7,597 bases of DNA from Thermoleophilia bacterium (GTDB taxonomy: Bacteria; Actinomycetota; Thermoleophilia; Gaiellales; Gaiellaceae): contig JAICZB010000112.1 in the NCBI GenBank assembly GCA_025933895.1, forward strand, positions 1 to 7,597, given 5' to 3'. Below are positions 5,135 to 7,597 of the stretch, one piece after another (the stretch's first letter is position 1; each line of letters opens with the position of its first letter). A model generated the notes under the pieces. The model was not told the origin of the DNA and searched no databases. It worked only from the letters and a program-made list of their open reading frames with translations. A program made the position numbers and the translations under genes.

Positions 5135-6395
5135 GCTTGTCGTAGACCCACCCTTCCTTCGTCGTCTGTCGCGGGGGAAAACCGGCCAGCGAACCGGGAG
5201 GGACATCATCCGTGATGACGGACCCGGCTGCAATCCAAACGTCGTCGCCAATCTCGACGGGGGCATAGAAGACAGTGTCCACGCCGGTCCTGACGTTGCG
5301 GCCGATCCGCGTCCGCCCCTTCGGCTCGCCCGGCACGTGCGAGAAGTTCGCCGTGATGTTCCCGGCAGCGACGTTCGTTCCCTCCCCCACCTCGGCGTCG
5401 CCGACGTACGAGAGGTGCGGAATCTTCGCGCCGGCGCCGACAGCGGCATTCTTGACCTCGACGAAGGTGCCGATCTTCGCGCCTTCGCCGATCACGCTCA
5501 CCGCCCGGACGTAGGCGAAAGGCCCGATCTCGGCGCCGCCCTCGATGCGGACGCCGCCGCGGATGACCGTGAAGGGATGGACGACGACGTCGGGCTCGAT
5601 CTCGACGCCCGCCTCGATCCACGTCGTGGACGGATCGACGATCGTGACGCCCGCGAGCATGTGCGCCTCGTTGATCCGGTCGCGAAGAGAGGAGGCGGCG
5701 AGCGCGAGCTCGGCGCGCGTGTTCACGCCCTCGGCCTCGAGCGGATCCTCCGCGAGCTTCACGGCACAGGGCTCGCCGTCGGCCACGAGGACCCCGAGCG
5801 TGTCGGTGACGTACAGCTCGCCCTGGGCGTTGTGCGCGTCGATCCGCTCGAGCGCCGGCCAGAGCTTCTCGGCGCGGAAGACGTAGATGCCGGAGTTGAC
5901 CTCCCGGAGAGCCAGCTCGTCGGGCGAGGCGTCGGCGGCTTCGACGATCTGCGCGAGCCGTCCGGCGCCGTCACGGACGATCCGTCCGTAGGCGCCTGCG
6001 TCTGCCGGCTCGAACGAGAGCACGGTCGCGGCTGCGCCGGCAGCGCGATGCGTGTCTACGAGCGCCAGGATGGTCTCGGGCCTGAGCGCCGGGACGTCGC
6101 CGTTGAGGACGAGGACGTCGCCGCCGAAGCCTTCGAGCGCCGCGCGCGCGCAGCGAACGGCGTCCCCGGTCCCGCGCGGCTCCTCCTGGACGGCGACCTC
6201 GACGTCCTCGAGCAGGTCGCTCGTCTGCGGCGACGCCACGACCACGAGCCGCTCGACGCCGGCATCGCGCGCCGCGCCGACGACCCAGTCGACCATCCTC
6301 CGGCCGAGGAGCGGGTGCAGGTGCTTCGGCGTCGCGCTCTTCATGCGCGTGCCGATCCCGGCGGCCATCACGACTGCTGCGAGCTCGTCTGCCAT
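5112..6395 (-). CDS. glmU: Bifunctional UDP-GlcNAc pyrophosphorylase / GlcN-1-P N-acetyltransferase
   Basis: GlmU acetylates glucosamine 1-phosphate and joins it to UTP to give UDP-GlcNAc, the precursor of peptidoglycan. The protein has 427 aa, a little shorter than E. coli GlmU (456). The N-terminal nucleotidyltransferase domain shows MAAGIGTRMKSATPKHLH (10-27), QEEPRGTGDAV, NSGIYVF and NAQGELYVTDT. From about residue 245 a left-handed beta-helix of hexapeptide repeats follows. It carries the acetyltransferase His in PHLSYVGDAE (H327, with Y330), then N341 and N350, which align with the E. coli active-site residues H363, Y366, N377 and N386; E. coli Y387 is Phe here. The ATG at 6395 follows the tRNA-Gln gene by 12 bases and has no Shine-Dalgarno sequence in that space. 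It overlaps prs by 23 bases if prs starts at 5134. Position in the glmU-prs pair is typical of actinobacteria. Confidence 0.95.
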   Translation of the reverse strand: MADELAAVVMAAGIGTRMKSATPKHLHPLLGRRMVDWVVGAARDAGVERLVVVASPQTSDLLEDVEVAVQEEPRGTGDAVRCARAALEGFGGDVLVLNGDVPALRPETILALVDTHRAAGAAATVLSFEPADAGAYGRIVRDGAGRLAQIVEAADASPDELALREVNSGIYVFRAEKLWPALERIDAHNAQGELYVTDTLGVLVADGEPCAVKLAEDPLEAEGVNTRAELALAASSLRDRINEAHMLAGVTIVDPSTTWIEAGVEIEPDVVVHPFTVIRGGVRIEGGAEIGPFAYVRAVSVIGEGAKIGTFVEVKNAAVGAGAKIPHLSYVGDAEVGEGTNVAAGNITANFSHVPGEPKGRTRIGRNVRTGVDTVFYAPVEIGDDVWIAAGSVITDDVPPGSLAGFPPRQTTKEGWVYDKHGKPDGD

Positions 6396-6407
6396 GTCAG
6401 GAAAAGG

Positions 6408-6481
6408 TGGCTGGGGCGCCAGGATTCGAACCTGGGATCACGGGACCAAAACCCGTTGCCTTACCACTTGGCTACGCCCCA
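6408..6481 (-). tRNA. tRNA-Gln (anticodon UUG), CCA encoded
   Basis: The minus strand folds as a full cloverleaf: acceptor TGGGGCG with CGCCCCA, D-arm GCC-AAGTGGTAA-GGC, anticodon stem ACGGG/CCCGT with loop TTTTGGT (anticodon TTG, reading CAA and, by wobble, CAG), and T-arm CCAGG-TTCGAAT-CCTGG. The discriminator base is G and the 3' CCA is encoded (complement of 6408-6410). It sits 13 bases after the membrane-protein gene and 12 bases before glmU, all on the same strand, so it is probably processed out of an operon transcript. Confidence 0.97.
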
Positions 6482-6494
6482 GGGGAACGCAAGT

Positions 6495-6866
6495 CTAGCG
6501 TCGGTCGAGCAGGAGCAGGCCCAGGGCGACGAGTGCGAAGACCACGAGCAGGACGATGAGCGCGCCGATCAGGATGTAGCCGGCGGCGACGAGGATCGTG
6601 GCGCCGAGTTGCGATGCCGCAAGCAGCCACACAAGCTGATGCAGAAGGGGCGACGTCGTCCGCTCGGTCACCAAGCGGTAGAGCATGAGGCAGGCGAACG
6701 CGATGATCCCCAGCACGATGATCGTCGTGATGTGCAGGCCGTGTGTCACCCACACGGCGATGCCTTCGATCACGGCGACCCACAGGACAATGCGGAACCG
6801 GTGGCGGTGGAACCAACCTTCCGGTTTCGCCGTCCCCTCGATCGCGTGCGAGCCGTTGCCCAGCAC
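6495..6866 (-). CDS. Small integral membrane protein, unknown function
   Basis: This 123-aa protein has about 23 polar residues (with a His/Arg-rich stretch WFHRHRFR) and then four hydrophobic segments: about 26-44, 46-63, 75-95 and 97-120. The last two are nearly continuous, and the protein ends in Asp-Arg-Arg. I recognise no family. The GTG at 6866 begins 3 bases after the ispE stop, and no alternative start gives a better upstream site; the Shine-Dalgarno sequence is poor, so translational coupling to ispE is likely. The stop lies 13 bases before the tRNA-Gln. The tight spacing makes it a true operon member. A role with isoprenoid or cell-wall precursors is possible only by association. 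Confidence 0.75.
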   Translation of the reverse strand: MLGNGSHAIEGTAKPEGWFHRHRFRIVLWVAVIEGIAVWVTHGLHITTIIVLGIIAFACLMLYRLVTERTTSPLLHQLVWLLAASQLGATILVAAGYILIGALIVLLVVFALVALGLLLLDRR

Positions 6867-6869
6867 GAG

Positions 6870-7597
6870 TCAACCGTACCACGCAGGTGCCGCGAGCCAG
6901 GTTCGGCCGAGCCGGCGGAGCGACCGTCTCGCAGCGTCCGCGTCGCGGCGCTGACGGAACAGCCCGTAGAGCGCGGGACCCGCGCCCGAGACGTCGGCAC
7001 GGAAGGCGCCCCTCGCGCGAATCTCGTCGGTGAGCGCTGAGCCCGCGAGGTCGTTCGGCAGCAGGTCGGCGAAGTCGCGCGGACGCTCCACCTGGGCGAG
7101 GCCGTCGAGGAGAGCCTGCCGCCGCTCCGCCCAGCCGGCCGCGCCCTTGCGGGCATCGAACGCCGCGTACACATCGGCGGTCGACTTCTTCCCAGCGCCG
7201 CGCGGGAGCAGGACGACGACCCAGAAGTCCTGCGGCAGGTCGAGCGGCGCGAGCTCGCTTCCGTCGCCGGACCCGAGCTGTGGGCCGTCGGCGAGGAAGA
7301 ACGGGACGTCCGCACCGATCCGGGCGGCGATGCCGCGCAGAGCCTCGTCCGGGATGGGCTCGGGGAGCGTCGAGTTCGCGAGGCGGAGGGCGGTCGCCGC
7401 GTCGGAGCTGCCGCCTCCGAGGCCTGCCGCGACCGGAATCCGCTTTTCGATTCGTACGTGCCAGCACGGCTCGACTCCGACCGCCTGGGCGAGCTCGCGA
7501 AGGGCCGTCGCGACGAGCGTGTCGCCGTCGAAGCCCTCGACCCTGAGGCCCGGCGCTTCCTCGAGCTCGATCCGGTCGACGAGGTCGATCCGCTGCA
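6870..7597 (-). CDS. ispE: 4-diphosphocytidyl-2-C-methyl-D-erythritol kinase (partial)
   Basis: The last 241 residues of IspE are present; the start lies beyond the right edge. The enzyme phosphorylates CDP-methylerythritol with ATP in the MEP pathway for IPP and DMAPP. The GHMP-kinase ATP-binding motif is clear: PVAAGLGGGSSDAAT (54-68 of the visible part). GADVPFFL follows, and then the C-terminal GHMP block SGAGPALYGLF. The N-terminal substrate-binding Lys region is outside the window. It is the first visible gene of the minus-strand cluster, and its TGA (6870-6872) is 3 bases from the GTG of the membrane-protein gene. The motif spacing and the frame free of stops indicate an intact gene. 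Use of the MEP pathway fits an actinobacterium. Confidence 0.93.
   Translation of the reverse strand, partial: QRIDLVDRIELEEAPGLRVEGFDGDTLVATALRELAQAVGVEPCWHVRIEKRIPVAAGLGGGSSDAATALRLANSTLPEPIPDEALRGIAARIGADVPFFLADGPQLGSGDGSELAPLDLPQDFWVVVLLPRGAGKKSTADVYAAFDARKGAAGWAERRQALLDGLAQVERPRDFADLLPNDLAGSALTDEIRARGAFRADVSGAGPALYGLFRQRRDADAARRSLRRLGRTWLAAPAWYG

Noticed and set aside
4253..5215. A 320-codon plus-strand open frame over prs
   Set aside because: It is antisense to a well-conserved PRPP synthetase and has no recognisable domain.
5133..7040. A 635-codon plus-strand open frame across glmU, the tRNA and the membrane gene
   Set aside because: It is antisense to clear glmU, tRNA-Gln and ispE sequences and has the Arg/Asp-rich composition of a GC-rich shadow frame.
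1..7597. CRISPR array, riboswitch or rRNA
   Set aside because: No regularly spaced repeats, conserved riboswitch cores or rRNA segments were seen on either strand.

Overview
This is a high-GC bacterial window, most likely chromosomal DNA of an actinobacterium. The Arg/Ala-rich coding style and the order ispE, small membrane gene, tRNA-Gln, glmU, prs suggest the Thermoleophilia (Gaiellales/Solirubrobacterales type). That placement is an inference from gene order and protein flavour, not from a marker gene.

Left part (1-1781): the 5' part of a class A penicillin-binding protein gene (GT51 transglycosylase domain) runs off the left edge on the minus strand. It is divergent, across 54 bases, from a complete Leu/Val/Phe-type amino acid dehydrogenase gene. 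The dehydrogenase converges on a minus-strand gene for an exported, C-terminally anchored protein (1778-2461), and the two stop codons share the palindrome CTAG.

Middle part (about 2484-4096): this is an accessory island. Three direct copies of the last codons of prs (Glu-Asn-Gln-Leu-Phe-stop on the minus strand) lie at 2484-2501, 2904-2918 and 4079-4096; the last is the real end of prs. Between them are a small uncertain ORF, the C-terminal catalytic remnant of a tyrosine recombinase, a two-gene minus-strand operon (a 98-aa protein of unknown family followed by a HEPN/UPF0332-like protein, a candidate toxin-antitoxin or defence pair), and a helically phased pair of GTTTGCA repeats resembling integrase arm sites. 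The simplest reading is one or two decayed integrative elements that used the 3' end of prs as attachment site. If so, prs was originally followed after about 22 bases by the exported-protein gene.

Right part (4079-7597): a compact minus-strand housekeeping cluster, in transcription order ispE (partial, isoprenoid precursor pathway), a four-helix membrane protein, tRNA-Gln(UUG), glmU (UDP-GlcNAc synthesis) and prs (PRPP synthesis). Gaps are 3, 13 and 12 bases, and glmU and prs overlap, so it is probably one transcript from which the tRNA is cut out. GlmU and the penicillin-binding protein both serve peptidoglycan. IspE supplies precursors for the polyprenyl carrier lipid, and Prs supplies PRPP for nucleotides and some amino acids.
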